Origin: Novosphingobium indicum
Lineage (GTDB): Bacteria > Pseudomonadota > Alphaproteobacteria > Sphingomonadales > Sphingomonadaceae
Direction of reading: 5' to 3'
Assembly (NCBI RefSeq): GCF_014645195.1
Contig: NZ_BMLK01000001.1
Coordinates: 124,001 to 188,000, forward strand
Length of the DNA stretch: 64,000 nucleotides
Below, one piece after another: positions 17,897 to 26,180 of this stretch; positions within the stretch are counted from its first letter, which is position 1, and every line of letters starts with the position of its first letter. The translations under genes were made by a program, and so were the position numbers. The notes beneath the pieces were generated by a model. The model was given only the letters and a program-made list of their open reading frames with translations. It ran no database searches and was not told the origin of the DNA.

Positions 17897-19038
17897 CGGT
17901 CATCCTGGCGCGGTAGGGCCCAGGGCGGATAACGGCGCGACAGCCCGGCGCTGTACAGGCACAAGCGATTACCCGCCGGATCGGCAAGCCATGCCTCACG
18001 CCAGCTCCAGGATTGATCGCGCGCAGGCTCGATCGCCATCCCCGCGTTCGTCAGCGCTGCGATCACCGCATCGAGATCGAGGCATTCGAAGTAGATGCCC
18101 CCGCCCACAACCTCACCGTGACCGGTACTCACCGACAAGGTAACGCCGCCAGGCGCTTCGAAACGCGCGTATCCCGACTTCGGGCTGTCGACGACCTGGG
18201 TCAAGCCAAGCGCCTTGTAGAACGCGACCGATTCATCGAGGTCGCGCGCCGGCAGCGTGATCTGGTTCAGGCACAGCTCTCCCGCCAGATCCAGCCGCAC
18301 CACCGCATGCCCCATCGGCCCATGACCGGCCCCGAACCCCGGCGCATCGCGCAACGCGAGCTGGACGAAGGTGCGCCCGGCCTCGACGGCGGCTATCAGC
18401 GCCATGCCCTGCCCTAGAAATTTGGCAATAGCGCTGGAAAGCGTGCAGCCTGTGCCGTGATTATGGCGCGTATTCAGCCGGGGCACAGTCCAGACGACCG
18501 GATCGCAGCCCGGCACGACAAGCCGGTCTTCCACCACCTCGCCCTCGGCGTCGCCCCCCTTGGCGAGATACGCGGCACTGCGCGCGGCCATGGCCGCATC
18601 GCCCCCCAATGCCGCGAGTTCGGGGACATTGGGCGTGGTCAGTGTCGCCACGGCAATCAGCCGTTCGAACGCCGCGATGGTATCCGCATCCGCCAGCACG
18701 GATCCACTCGTGGCGATCATCACAGGATCGAACACCACGGGTACGCCGAGCGTTTCCAGCTTGTCGGCAACCGCATGGGCAATCGCTGCCGAGCCCAGCA
18801 TTCCGATCTTCACCGCATCGACACCGATGTCGCCGATGCAAGCATCGATCTGCGCCGCAACCATTTCGGGTGAAAGCGTCTCCACGCCGGTCACACCCAG
18901 CGTGCTTTGCGCCGTGATCGCCGTGATCGCGGTCATGGCGTAACCGCCCAGCATCGTGATCGTCTTGATGTCGGCCTGAATGCCGGCGCCACCGGAGCTG
19001 TCGGAACCGGCGATGGAGAGAATGCGGGGGGGATTCAT
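17893..19038 (-). CDS. thiD: HMP/HMP-phosphate kinase ThiD fused to a C-terminal VOC domain
   Basis: 381 residues from the ATG at 19038. Residues 1-about 245 are a complete ribokinase-fold ThiD that phosphorylates hydroxymethylpyrimidine (phosphate) for thiamine synthesis: SIAGSDSSGGAGIQAD, FDPVMIATSG, and GTGCTLSSAIA with the catalytic Cys about 208. From about 257 to 370 there is an additional VOC/glyoxalase-like domain (LNQITLPARDLDESVAFYKALGL ... WLADPAGNRLCLY). Standalone ThiD is about 265-280 residues, so the extra 115 residues are a true fusion, read in one frame. It is the last gene of the glmM-DUF1272-thiD set. Confidence 0.9.
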   Translation of the reverse strand: MNPPRILSIAGSDSSGGAGIQADIKTITMLGGYAMTAITAITAQSTLGVTGVETLSPEMVAAQIDACIGDIGVDAVKIGMLGSAAIAHAVADKLETLGVPVVFDPVMIATSGSVLADADTIAAFERLIAVATLTTPNVPELAALGGDAAMAARSAAYLAKGGDAEGEVVEDRLVVPGCDPVVWTVPRLNTRHNHGTGCTLSSAIAKFLGQGMALIAAVEAGRTFVQLALRDAPGFGAGHGPMGHAVVRLDLAGELCLNQITLPARDLDESVAFYKALGLTQVVDSPKSGYARFEAPGGVTLSVSTGHGEVVGGGIYFECLDLDAVIAALTNAGMAIEPARDQSWSWREAWLADPAGNRLCLYSAGLSRRYPPWALPRQDDR

Positions 19039-19069
19039 GAGTAATACGTCCGGTTGAGCGCGCATCCAT

Positions 19070-19094
19070 CCTTCGGCAGGCTCAGGATGAGCGG
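19070..19094 (+). repeat. Single-arm copy of a dispersed intergenic repeat
   Basis: A 25-base motif in the gap between DUF1272 and thiD. It differs by only a few bases from the left arm of the palindromic element at 25515-25577 (CTTCG.CAGGCTC.G..GAGCGG). Probably a half or decayed copy. Confidence 0.6.
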
Positions 19095-19137
19095 GATTTG
19101 GTTCCGCCCCCACCTAGCTTGAGAATCCCGTCGACTG

Positions 19138-19365
19138 CTACCCCTTGTAACGGCGCACTTTCGAAGGGGGATGGGCATCCTGATGCCGCTTCGCGCGGGT
19201 CGGGCGGTCGACGAGTTCGCCGCCGCAGGTCGGGCACCGATCATCCAGGTCCTCGGCGCATTCGGCGCAGAAGGTGCATTCGAAACTGCAGATGAAGGCG
19301 CCGGGCGCCTCGGCGGGGAGGTCCGTGCCGCAACGCTCGCAGTCAGGGCGCATTTCCAGAGCCAT
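19138..19365 (-). CDS. DUF1272 small cysteine-rich protein
   Basis: 75 residues. The pattern CERC...CSFECTFCAEC...CPTCGGELV is the DUF1272 signature and contains four pairs of metal-ligand-like Cys, probably binding zinc. A basic tail ends ...SKVRRYKG. Its ATG shares one base with the glmM stop (TGATG), so it is translationally coupled to glmM. Function unknown. Confidence 0.9.
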   Translation of the reverse strand: MALEMRPDCERCGTDLPAEAPGAFICSFECTFCAECAEDLDDRCPTCGGELVDRPTRAKRHQDAHPPSKVRRYKG

Positions 19366-20705
19366 CAGCCGGCCACCTTTTCGACCGCCTGGCAGATCGA
19401 GGCGACGGCGGCCTCCACCTCGCCGGCATGGTCGCCTTCGGCCATGACGCGGATCACTGGTTCGGTGCCCGATGGCCGGATGACCAGCCGCCCCTTGCCG
19501 TTGAGCGAGGCTTCCGCATCGGCAATCGCCGCTTTCACGCTGCCCTCTTCGAGCGGCTTGCCGCCCGCAAAGCGCACGTTGCGCAGCAATTGCGGGACGG
19601 GATCGAACAGATGCAGCAGCTCGCTCGCCCGCTTGCCCGACTGGACGAGCGCAGCCAGCACCTGCAGCGCTGCCACAGTGCCGTCGCCGGTCGTCGCGTG
19701 ATCGAGCAGGATCATGTGGCCCGACTGTTCGCCGCCCACGTTGAAACCGCCGGTCTTCATCCGCTCGAGCACATGGCGGTCGCCGACCTTGGTGCGCTCG
19801 AGATTCAGGCCCTGCCCCTGCAGGAAGCGTTCGAGCCCGAGGTTCGACATGACTGTGGCAACCACGCCGCCGCCGCGCAGTTCGCCGCGCGCGGCAAGCT
19901 GGCTGCCGATCAGCGCCATGATCTGGTCGCCGTCCACGACCTGCCCCTTCTCATCCACGACGATCAGACGGTCCGCATCGCCATCGAGAGCAATGCCGAT
20001 GTCCGCGCCCGAGGAGACAACGGTCTCCTGAAGCAGGCCAGGATGCGTGGAGCCGCAAGCCTTGTTGATGTTCTTGCCGTTGGGCGAAACGCCCACCGCC
20101 ACGATTTCCGCGCCCAGTTCCCAGAAAGCGGAAGGAGCGACCTGATAGGCCGCGCCATTGGCGCAATCGACCGCGATCTTCAGCCCGTCGAGCCGCACCA
20201 GGCTGGGCAGCGACGCCTTGACCGCGTGCATGTACCGCCCGCGCGCGTCCTCGATGCGCCGCGCCCGGCCAATGTCCTCGCTGGCGGCAAGCCCAAGTTC
20301 CTCGCCCAGCATTTTTTCGATAGCGAGCTCATCCTCGTCGGACAGCTTGAAACCATCGGGACCGAAGAGCTTGATGCCGTTGTCCTCGTATGGGTTGTGG
20401 CTGGCCGAGATCATCACGCCGACATCGGCGCGCAGTTCGCGGGTCAGCAGGGCCACGGCGGGCGTCGGCATCGGGCCGAGTAGCACGACGTCCATGCCCA
20501 CACTGGTAAAGCCCGCCACCATGGCGTTTTCCAGCATGTAGCCCGACAGGCGGGTATCCTTGCCGATCACGACGCGATGGCGATGGGTGCCGCGCAGGAA
20601 GCGGGTACCGGCGGCCTGGCCGACTTTCATGGCGGTGGCGGCGGTCATCGCGCCCTGATTGGTGCGGCCGCGAATGCCGTCCGTGCCGAAAAACTGCTTG
20701 CTCAT
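19365..20705 (-). CDS. glmM: Phosphoglucosamine mutase
   Basis: 446 residues from the ATG at 20705 ([14 protein letters not shown]). Interconverts glucosamine-6-P and glucosamine-1-P for UDP-GlcNAc, hence peptidoglycan and LPS. The phosphoserine is Ser102 in ISASHNP, the metal loop is DGDADR, and the sugar-binding GGEQSGH and phosphate-binding [10 protein letters not shown] motifs are all present. Length matches the family. First gene of glmM-DUF1272-thiD, divergent from the symporter. Confidence 0.97.
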   Translation of the reverse strand: MSKQFFGTDGIRGRTNQGAMTAATAMKVGQAAGTRFLRGTHRHRVVIGKDTRLSGYMLENAMVAGFTSVGMDVVLLGPMPTPAVALLTRELRADVGVMISASHNPYEDNGIKLFGPDGFKLSDEDELAIEKMLGEELGLAASEDIGRARRIEDARGRYMHAVKASLPSLVRLDGLKIAVDCANGAAYQVAPSAFWELGAEIVAVGVSPNGKNINKACGSTHPGLLQETVVSSGADIGIALDGDADRLIVVDEKGQVVDGDQIMALIGSQLAARGELRGGGVVATVMSNLGLERFLQGQGLNLERTKVGDRHVLERMKTGGFNVGGEQSGHMILLDHATTGDGTVAALQVLAALVQSGKRASELLHLFDPVPQLLRNVRFAGGKPLEEGSVKAAIADAEASLNGKGRLVIRPSGTEPVIRVMAEGDHAGEVEAAVASICQAVEKVAG

Positions 20706-20794
20706 GGGCTGCCCCTTACCACGGGAATCCTGACAAATTGCTATGTCGTGACGGCTTGGTAATGTCACATGGCCTTACTTGCCACAGGAACCGC

Positions 20795-22072
20795 ATGACC
20801 GAAAACAGCCCTGCCGCGCGTATGCCCGAAATCCGCGTCCCGGGCCTCCTGACACTGGCCGGCCTGATTGCCGGGCTAATTCTGGGCGCAGTGCTGCAGG
20901 GCACGAGCGTTCTGCCGCCCCTGCTTGAGATCGCCCGACCGCTCGGCGGTTTCTGGCTGCAAGCGCTCAAGATGACGATCTTGCCGCTGGTGATCGGCCT
21001 GATGTTCACCGGTATCATCGAGACTGCCGCTGCCGCCGAGGCGGGCGCCATGGCCCGGCGCACGCTGATCCTGATCGTCGGCGTTCTGGCCGCGAGCGCC
21101 GTTCTGGGCGGCGTACTGATGCCGGGGCTGCTGGCCTTGTTTCCCGCCCCCGCACTGAACCTGCCGCCCGCCAGCACCACGCCGGACGCCGATCTGCCCG
21201 GTTTCGCCGACTTTCTGAGCTCGCTCCTGCCGACCAACGTCTTCACCGCTGCAGCGGATGACGCCATGCTGCCGGTGATCGTCTTCACGGCGCTGTTCGC
21301 CACCGCCGCGACCCGCCTCGCCGAAGAACCGCGCCGCCAGCTTGCGCTGTTTTTCGAGGGTCTGGCGGGGGCCATGATCGTGGTAATCGGCTGGGTCCTT
21401 ACTTTGGCTCCGCTCGGCGTCTTCGCGCTAGGCCTTTCCCTCGCGGCAACGAGCGGCGCAGCGGCCATAGGTGCAATGGCGCACTACATCGCGCTGGTAT
21501 CGTCGCTGGGGGCGATCTTCCTGCTTGGCGGCTATCCGCTGGCGGTATGGGTCGGACGGCGCGGATTGGGCGCTTTCGCAAAGGCCGCCTTGCCCGCCCA
21601 GGTCGTGGCCGTATCCACCCAAAGCTCGCTGGCCAGCCTGCCCGCCATGCTCGGCTCCTGCCGCGAGCTGAAAATTGCGCCAACGACCAGCGAGTTCGTC
21701 CTGCCGCTCGCCGTCACGCTGTTCCGCGCGACAGGCCCGGCGATGAACATGGGCGTCACGATCTATGCCGCCACGCTGGCCGGGTACGAGCTGACACCCA
21801 TGGCGATTGCCGCAGGCGTGATCGTAGCTTTCGTCACGACATTCGGCACGGTCTCGCTACCCGGCACCATCAGCTTCATCGCCTCCACAGGCCCCATCGC
21901 TGCCGCCATGGGCGTGCCGCTTTGGCCGCTGGGCATTCTCGTGGCCGTGGAGATGCTGCCCGACATCATGCGCACGGTCGGCAACGTGACGATGGACGTG
22001 GCCGTGACGAGTGCCGTCGATGCAGGCGCGTCGGAAGCGGAGCCGCACGAAGCGCCCCAAACCCTGCACTGA
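20795..22072 (+). CDS. Dicarboxylate/amino acid:cation symporter (DAACS) family transporter
   Basis: 425 residues from the ATG at 20795 with AGGAA upstream. Hydrophobic throughout, with the DAACS arrangement of about eight helices and two re-entrant loops. The serine-rich loop appears as STQSSLASLPAM. The usual NMDGT motif of the second half reads NMGVT, so the Asp that helps cation/substrate binding in GltP-Glt(Ph) is absent. Family assignment is firm; a C4-dicarboxylate or glutamate substrate is not. It ends 4 bp before the convergent HNH gene. Confidence 0.88.
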   Translation: MTENSPAARMPEIRVPGLLTLAGLIAGLILGAVLQGTSVLPPLLEIARPLGGFWLQALKMTILPLVIGLMFTGIIETAAAAEAGAMARRTLILIVGVLAASAVLGGVLMPGLLALFPAPALNLPPASTTPDADLPGFADFLSSLLPTNVFTAAADDAMLPVIVFTALFATAATRLAEEPRRQLALFFEGLAGAMIVVIGWVLTLAPLGVFALGLSLAATSGAAAIGAMAHYIALVSSLGAIFLLGGYPLAVWVGRRGLGAFAKAALPAQVVAVSTQSSLASLPAMLGSCRELKIAPTTSEFVLPLAVTLFRATGPAMNMGVTIYAATLAGYELTPMAIAAGVIVAFVTTFGTVSLPGTISFIASTGPIAAAMGVPLWPLGILVAVEMLPDIMRTVGNVTMDVAVTSAVDAGASEAEPHEAPQTLH

Positions 22073-22076
22073 ACGC

Positions 22077-22685
22077 TTACTCTTCGAGCTCGATGTCCCA
22101 GTAAAGCCAGTCGCGCCAGGTTTCGTGGAGGTAGTTGGGCGGAAAGCCCTTGCCGCGTTCCTGCAACTGCCAGTTCGTCGGCCGGATCGGCTGCACCAGC
22201 GGCGGCATCTTCGCCTGCTTGGGCGTGCGCCCGCCCTTCTTGAGATTGCAGGGGGCGCAGGCGGTGAGGATGTTTTCCCAGCTCGTCCTGCCGCCGAGGC
22301 GGCGCGGGACGACGTGGTCGAACGTCAGGTTATGCGGGCTGCCGCAGTACTGGCAGCTGAATCGGTCGCGCAGGAACAGGTTGAAACGGGTGAAAGCTGG
22401 AAACTCGCTCGGCTTCACGTACTGGCGCAGTGCGATCACCGAGGGGATCTGCATCGTCCAGCTGGGACTGTGCACCGCGCGGCCATAGGTGGAAACAATG
22501 TCCACCCGTTCAAGCACCACCGCCTTGATCGCGGTCTGCCAGGGCCAGACACTGAGCGGATAATAGGACAGCGGCGTGTAATCCGCGTTCAGCACCAGAG
22601 CAGGACAGTCTGAAAGACTTCGGGAGGGATCATCCTCCGCGCTGCGGAACCGGGCCGCGCGCTCGATCAGCTCCGACTTGAGCAT
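22077..22685 (-). CDS. HNH endonuclease family protein
   Basis: 202 residues from the ATG at 22685. An N-terminal segment (PALVLNADYTPLSYYPLSVWPW) precedes an HNH domain: CQYCG ... LTFDHVVPRRLGGRTSWENILTACAPCNLKKG. It includes the two CxxC zinc pairs and the H-N-H catalytic residues. This stand-alone type is common as a single chromosomal gene in Alphaproteobacteria. Its target is unknown, and no restriction or phage genes are nearby. Confidence 0.92.
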   Translation of the reverse strand: MLKSELIERAARFRSAEDDPSRSLSDCPALVLNADYTPLSYYPLSVWPWQTAIKAVVLERVDIVSTYGRAVHSPSWTMQIPSVIALRQYVKPSEFPAFTRFNLFLRDRFSCQYCGSPHNLTFDHVVPRRLGGRTSWENILTACAPCNLKKGGRTPKQAKMPPLVQPIRPTNWQLQERGKGFPPNYLHETWRDWLYWDIELEE

Positions 22686-22860
22686 GGCCTCCTGTCGCAG
22701 GCCGTCATTGCGGTTTGATGGCAATGGGATGTGGCACTGAGCATGGGCACATTCATGCACTTGCACGAGTCCTCGTCAAGCAGACATTATTACACCGCTC
22801 CTACAATCCACAGCCTCGACACCTTGCGGCGACCGCGCCGCGCGATAGGACAAGCGCACG

Positions 22861-23706
22861 ATGATCGTGACGCGCTTCGCCCCCAGCCCGAACGGCCCGC
22901 TGCACCTCGGCCACGCCTATGCCGCCGTTGTCGCGCACGATCTGGCATACGAAAGAGGCGGTGCCTTCCGCCTGCGGATCGAGGACATCGACGGCGCGCG
23001 CAGCAGGCCCGAGTTCGTCGAGGAGTTCTTCCAGGATCTCGAATGGCTGGGCCTGAGCTGGGACGGCGAGGCCGCTTTCCAGTCGCATCGCCTCGCCCGC
23101 TATGCCGGGGCCGGCGAGCGGCTCAAGGCGATGGGCCTGCTCTATCCCTGCCGCTGCACCCGCGCTGAAATTGCCGCCGCCGCGACCGAGATCGGCCCCG
23201 ACGGCCCGATCTATCCGGGCACCTGCCGGCATCGCGCGGTCGCCCCCGAAGGCGCCGCATGGCGGCTTGACGTCACTGCCGCGATGAACCGTACCGGACC
23301 GCTGGAATGGCTGGACGAAGGCGCTGGTCCGCAAGCAGCGACCCCGCAGATCTTCGGCGATGTCGTGCTGCTGCGAAAGGATCTTCCCGCCAGCTATCAC
23401 CTTGCCGCCACGCTCGACGATGCCGCCGACGGCATCACGCTGGTCACGCGCGGCATGGACCTGTTCCGCTCGAGCCATGTGCACCGCCTGCTGCAGGCCC
23501 TGCTCGATCTGCCGGTACCGGTCTGGCACCACCACGGCCTGCTGGTCGAACCCGATGGCCGCAAGCTCGCCAAGCGGCGCGGCTCGCCCTCGCTGGCAGA
23601 CCGGCGCCGCGCCGGGGAAGGCGGCCTTGCGATCGCCGATGCGCTGCGGGCGCAACGCTTCCCCGCTGGCATTTCCCTGTCACAAGCCCTAAATGGGACC
23701 CCATGA
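22861..23706 (+). CDS. gluQ: Glutamyl-Q tRNA(Asp) synthetase
   Basis: 281 residues. A truncated GluRS-like enzyme that attaches glutamate to queuosine at position 34 of tRNA-Asp. It has the class I signature PLHLGH (13-18), a KMSKS-like KLAKRRG near 237, and the zinc-type CRC...YPGTCRHR insertion of GluQRS. It lacks an anticodon-binding domain, as expected. The stop overlaps the next gene's start as ATGA (23703-23706). Confidence 0.95.
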   Translation: MIVTRFAPSPNGPLHLGHAYAAVVAHDLAYERGGAFRLRIEDIDGARSRPEFVEEFFQDLEWLGLSWDGEAAFQSHRLARYAGAGERLKAMGLLYPCRCTRAEIAAAATEIGPDGPIYPGTCRHRAVAPEGAAWRLDVTAAMNRTGPLEWLDEGAGPQAATPQIFGDVVLLRKDLPASYHLAATLDDAADGITLVTRGMDLFRSSHVHRLLQALLDLPVPVWHHHGLLVEPDGRKLAKRRGSPSLADRRRAGEGGLAIADALRAQRFPAGISLSQALNGTP

Positions 23707-23936
23707 GCTATATTCTTGTCCCCATCATCATCGTGCTCATGATCATGGTCGTGGTCAGTCTGGTGCGCGGCATTGCCGCCTTCATCAACAGCACCAAGGA
23801 AGACCTCAACCGCGATCCGAACGCGACCGGGCCCTCGCCCAATCAGGTGCTGCAGAACAAGATGATGTTCAACCGCATCAAGTATCAGGCGGCGGCTGTG
23901 CTGGTCTGCGGCCTGCTGCTCGCGATGGCCCGCTGA
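23703..23936 (+). CDS. Small twin-TM protein, HIG1-like
   Basis: 77 residues. Helix 1 about 3-25 (ILVPIIIVLMIMVVVSLVRG), a hydrophilic loop ending in QNKMMFNRIKYQAAAV, and helix 2 about 58-75. The second half has the QNKMMxxRV..Q pattern of HIG1-domain proteins, linked in mitochondria to respiratory supercomplexes. An inner-membrane location is expected. ATGA overlap with gluQ indicates coupling. Confidence 0.85.
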   Translation: MSYILVPIIIVLMIMVVVSLVRGIAAFINSTKEDLNRDPNATGPSPNQVLQNKMMFNRIKYQAAAVLVCGLLLAMAR

Positions 23937-23999
23937 CCATTGTAACAGCGGCCCGCACCGCCTAGGGCGCTCGCAGGCCCTTTCCAGACGAGTACTCCC

Positions 24000-24569
24000 T
24001 TGGTTCGGTTGAACAAGATCTACACGCGCACCGGCGACGACGGGACCACGGGTCTCGTCGACGGATCGCGATTGCCCAAGCACGCTGCGCGCATGGATGC
24101 GATCGGCGCGGTCGACGAAACGAACAGCGCGATCGGTCTGGCCGTCTGCGCGATGAAGGATTCGCCGCATGCCGCCACGCTGATCCGGATCCAGAACGAC
24201 CTGTTCGATCTCGGCGCCGATCTGGCCACGCCCGGCGAGGACTTCACACCCGGAGAGATGACGCTGCGTATCGTGGACGCGCAAGTCGAATCGCTCGAAA
24301 CGGCAATCGACACGATCAACGCGGACCTTCAGCCGCTCAAGAGCTTCATCCTGCCCGGCGGCAGTGAAGCAGCGGCACGGGTCCACGTGGCTCGCGCCTC
24401 GACCCGCGCTGCGGAGCGCAAGGCTGCGGCTCTTGCCGCTGCCGAGCCCACCAACCCGGCCGCGCTCGCCTATATCAACCGGCTCAGCGACTATCTCTTC
24501 GTCCTCGCTCGGGCGCTGAATGCCAACGGCACCCAAGACGTGCTTTGGGTGCCCGGCCAAAATCGCTAG
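24000..24569 (+). CDS. Cob(I)alamin adenosyltransferase, PduO-type
   Basis: 189 residues from a TTG at 24000, which gives the family-standard start MVRLNKIYTRTGDDGTTGL. ATP:corrinoid adenosyltransferase making adenosylcobalamin. Signatures: TRTGDDGTTGL (ATP binding), AIGAVDETNSAIG, and RASTRAAERKA plus YINRLSDYLFVLAR near the end. The weak upstream SD and TTG start suggest modest translation. The next gene starts 65 bp on. Confidence 0.93.
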   Translation: MVRLNKIYTRTGDDGTTGLVDGSRLPKHAARMDAIGAVDETNSAIGLAVCAMKDSPHAATLIRIQNDLFDLGADLATPGEDFTPGEMTLRIVDAQVESLETAIDTINADLQPLKSFILPGGSEAAARVHVARASTRAAERKAAALAAAEPTNPAALAYINRLSDYLFVLARALNANGTQDVLWVPGQNR

Positions 24570-24634
24570 GTTCCCTCGATGAAGGCGACGCGCTAGGCAG
24601 CGCGCGAATTCGGTTCAGCGAGAGGGAGTGAAGC

Positions 24635-25504
24635 GTGCAGACAGTCGGTATCATCGGTGCGGGCATCATGGGCTCGGGCATTGCCCAGACCGTCGCGAGC
24701 AAGGGCATGGACGTGGTCCTCACGGACATCAGCCTCGAGAATGCGGAGAAAGGCAAGGCCGGCATCGCCAAGGGCCTGTCGAAGCTCGTCGCCAAGGAAA
24801 AGATGACCCAGGCCGATGCCGATGCGCTGCTGGCGCGCATCACGCCGGTCGGCGACTATGCGCCGCTGTCGGACTGCGACATCATCATCGAGGCCGCGAC
24901 CGAGCGCGAGGATATCAAGGCCAAGATCTTCGAAGCCGCGGGCAAAGTGCTCAAGGACGGCGCGATCATGGTGTCCAATACCAGCTCGATCCCGATCACC
25001 CGCATGGCCGCGCAGTCGCCGGATCCGACGCGTTTCTGCGGCATGCACTTCTTCAACCCGGTGCCGGTGATGGGCCTGGTCGAGGTAATTCCCGGCCTGG
25101 CCACCTCGCAGGACACCACCGACCGCATGAAGGCCTTCGGCGAAAAGCTCGGCAAGACCGTCGTCCTTGCCGGCGACGGGCCGGGCTTCGTGGTCAACCG
25201 CATCCTGTGCCCACTGCTGAACGAGGCGATCTTCGTGCTGGGTGAAGGGCTGGGTTCGGTCGAGGACATCGACGCCGGCATGCGTCTGGGCGCCAACCAC
25301 CCGATGGGCCCGCTGACGCTGGCCGACTTCGTGGGCCTCGACACGCTCTACGAGATCATGAAGGTGTTCCAGGCGACCACCGGCGATCCCAAGTACCGTC
25401 CTGCCCCGCTGCTGCAGAAGTATGTCGAGGCCGGCTGGTACGGCCGCAAGAGCGGCAAGGGCTTCTACGACTATTCGGGCGAAAAGCCGGTTCCAAGCCT
25501 GTAA
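24635..25504 (+). CDS. hbd: 3-hydroxybutyryl-CoA dehydrogenase
   Basis: 289 residues from a GTG at 24635, preceded by GGGAG. NAD(P)-dependent oxidation of 3-hydroxyacyl-CoA. The Rossmann loop is [14 protein letters not shown] at the N-terminus, the catalytic segment is NTSSIPIT and [10 protein letters not shown] (His), and the helical C-terminal domain contains GFVVNRIL and [15 protein letters not shown]. Its length is that of stand-alone Hbd/PaaH enzymes, without a fused hydratase. Used in butyrate, PHB or fatty-acid metabolism; the pathway is not shown by neighbours. Confidence 0.94.
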   Translation: MQTVGIIGAGIMGSGIAQTVASKGMDVVLTDISLENAEKGKAGIAKGLSKLVAKEKMTQADADALLARITPVGDYAPLSDCDIIIEAATEREDIKAKIFEAAGKVLKDGAIMVSNTSSIPITRMAAQSPDPTRFCGMHFFNPVPVMGLVEVIPGLATSQDTTDRMKAFGEKLGKTVVLAGDGPGFVVNRILCPLLNEAIFVLGEGLGSVEDIDAGMRLGANHPMGPLTLADFVGLDTLYEIMKVFQATTGDPKYRPAPLLQKYVEAGWYGRKSGKGFYDYSGEKPVPSL

Positions 25505-25514
25505 CGGGCATTGC

Positions 25515-25577
25515 CCTTCGACAGGCTCGGGGCGAGCGGATGCGGTTTCCCGTCCGCTCGTGCTGAGCTTGTCGAAG
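25515..25577. repeat. Palindromic intergenic repeat element
   Basis: Imperfect inverted arms of about 25 nt at 25515-25540 and 25553-25577 (about four mismatches) around a 12-nt spacer, directly after the hbd stop. The arms carry the motif TTCGACA.GCTC...GAGCGG seen dispersed in sphingomonad genomes. It could fold into a long hairpin in RNA and end the hbd transcript. Confidence 0.8.
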
Positions 25578-25645
25578 CATTCTCTCGGCGCAAAGCGGGA
25601 ACAGCAGCCCGGTCTTCGCCGTTATTCGGTCAAAGGAGAATTTTC

Positions 25646-25963
25646 ATGACCGAACGTACCGACGATCTCGCTCCCGAAACCGTCAATGCCGAGCAGCAGG
25701 ATGCCAATACGCAAGCGCAGGCCGTTGCGGATCAGGCGATGACCAGCTCGCTGTCCGTGCTGGGGCTGGAACAGAGCGAAAAGCTCTCCAACAGCCTCAA
25801 CCCCGCAGCAACGCAGGATCTCGTCGATCACATGAAGCAGATGGACACCAGCGGCACCATCGACATGAGCGCCTATCGCGGCGAGGAAACGATGGACGAT
25901 CTGGAAAACCGCTATGGCCGAGCAGCCGTGGCCGACGACTATCTGGCGCACGACGACAGCTAG
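25646..25963 (+). CDS. Small acidic hypothetical protein
   Basis: 105 residues from the ATG at 25646, with a near-perfect SD (AAAGGAG, 7 nt away), so the gene is probably real. The sequence is acidic and polar with Gln/Ala/Asp-rich helix-forming stretches and no Cys, signal peptide or membrane segment. The second half (MDTSGTIDMSAYRGEETMDDLENRYG) is the most ordered-looking part. I do not recognise the family. Its TAG shares CTAG with the convergent small gene. Confidence 0.75.
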   Translation: MTERTDDLAPETVNAEQQDANTQAQAVADQAMTSSLSVLGLEQSEKLSNSLNPAATQDLVDHMKQMDTSGTIDMSAYRGEETMDDLENRYGRAAVADDYLAHDDS

Positions 25964-26157
25964 TTCGGGCTGTCGGAGTCCTTGGCCCAGGGATTCGTGT
26001 GATCGGGCTTTTGCGCCGCAACCTGGGCGTTTTCGTGCCTGGCTGCCTGATCGGCGGCCGGCACCGTGCAGTAAGCCGTCGCCAGTATGCCGGCCGCCCA
26101 GAACAGGGCGTTCCAGCGGCTCTTGAAGACGGTGGTTATCTTCGGCCCGAACATCAT
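25960..26157 (-). CDS. Small single-TM hypothetical protein
   Basis: 65 residues from tandem ATGs at 26157/26154. A basic N-terminus (PKITTVFKSRW) precedes a hydrophobic helix (about 15-35, NALFWAAGILATAYCTVPAA) and a polar tail ending in NPWAKDSDSPN. Probably an inner-membrane or anchored periplasmic peptide. It lies just after mutS on the same side, and its stop is interlocked with the convergent acidic protein gene. Family not recognised. Confidence 0.6.
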   Translation of the reverse strand: MMFGPKITTVFKSRWNALFWAAGILATAYCTVPAADQAARHENAQVAAQKPDHTNPWAKDSDSPN

Positions 26158-26180
26158 CGTGCGAACCTAGGCCCGCAAGG

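Noticed and set aside
19039..19137. TPP riboswitch before thiD
   Set aside because: The gap is short, holds a repeat, and I could not find a thi-box core; thiD is inside the glmM operon.
23937..23999. Cobalamin riboswitch before the adenosyltransferase
   Set aside because: Only 63 bp and no B12-box-like element.
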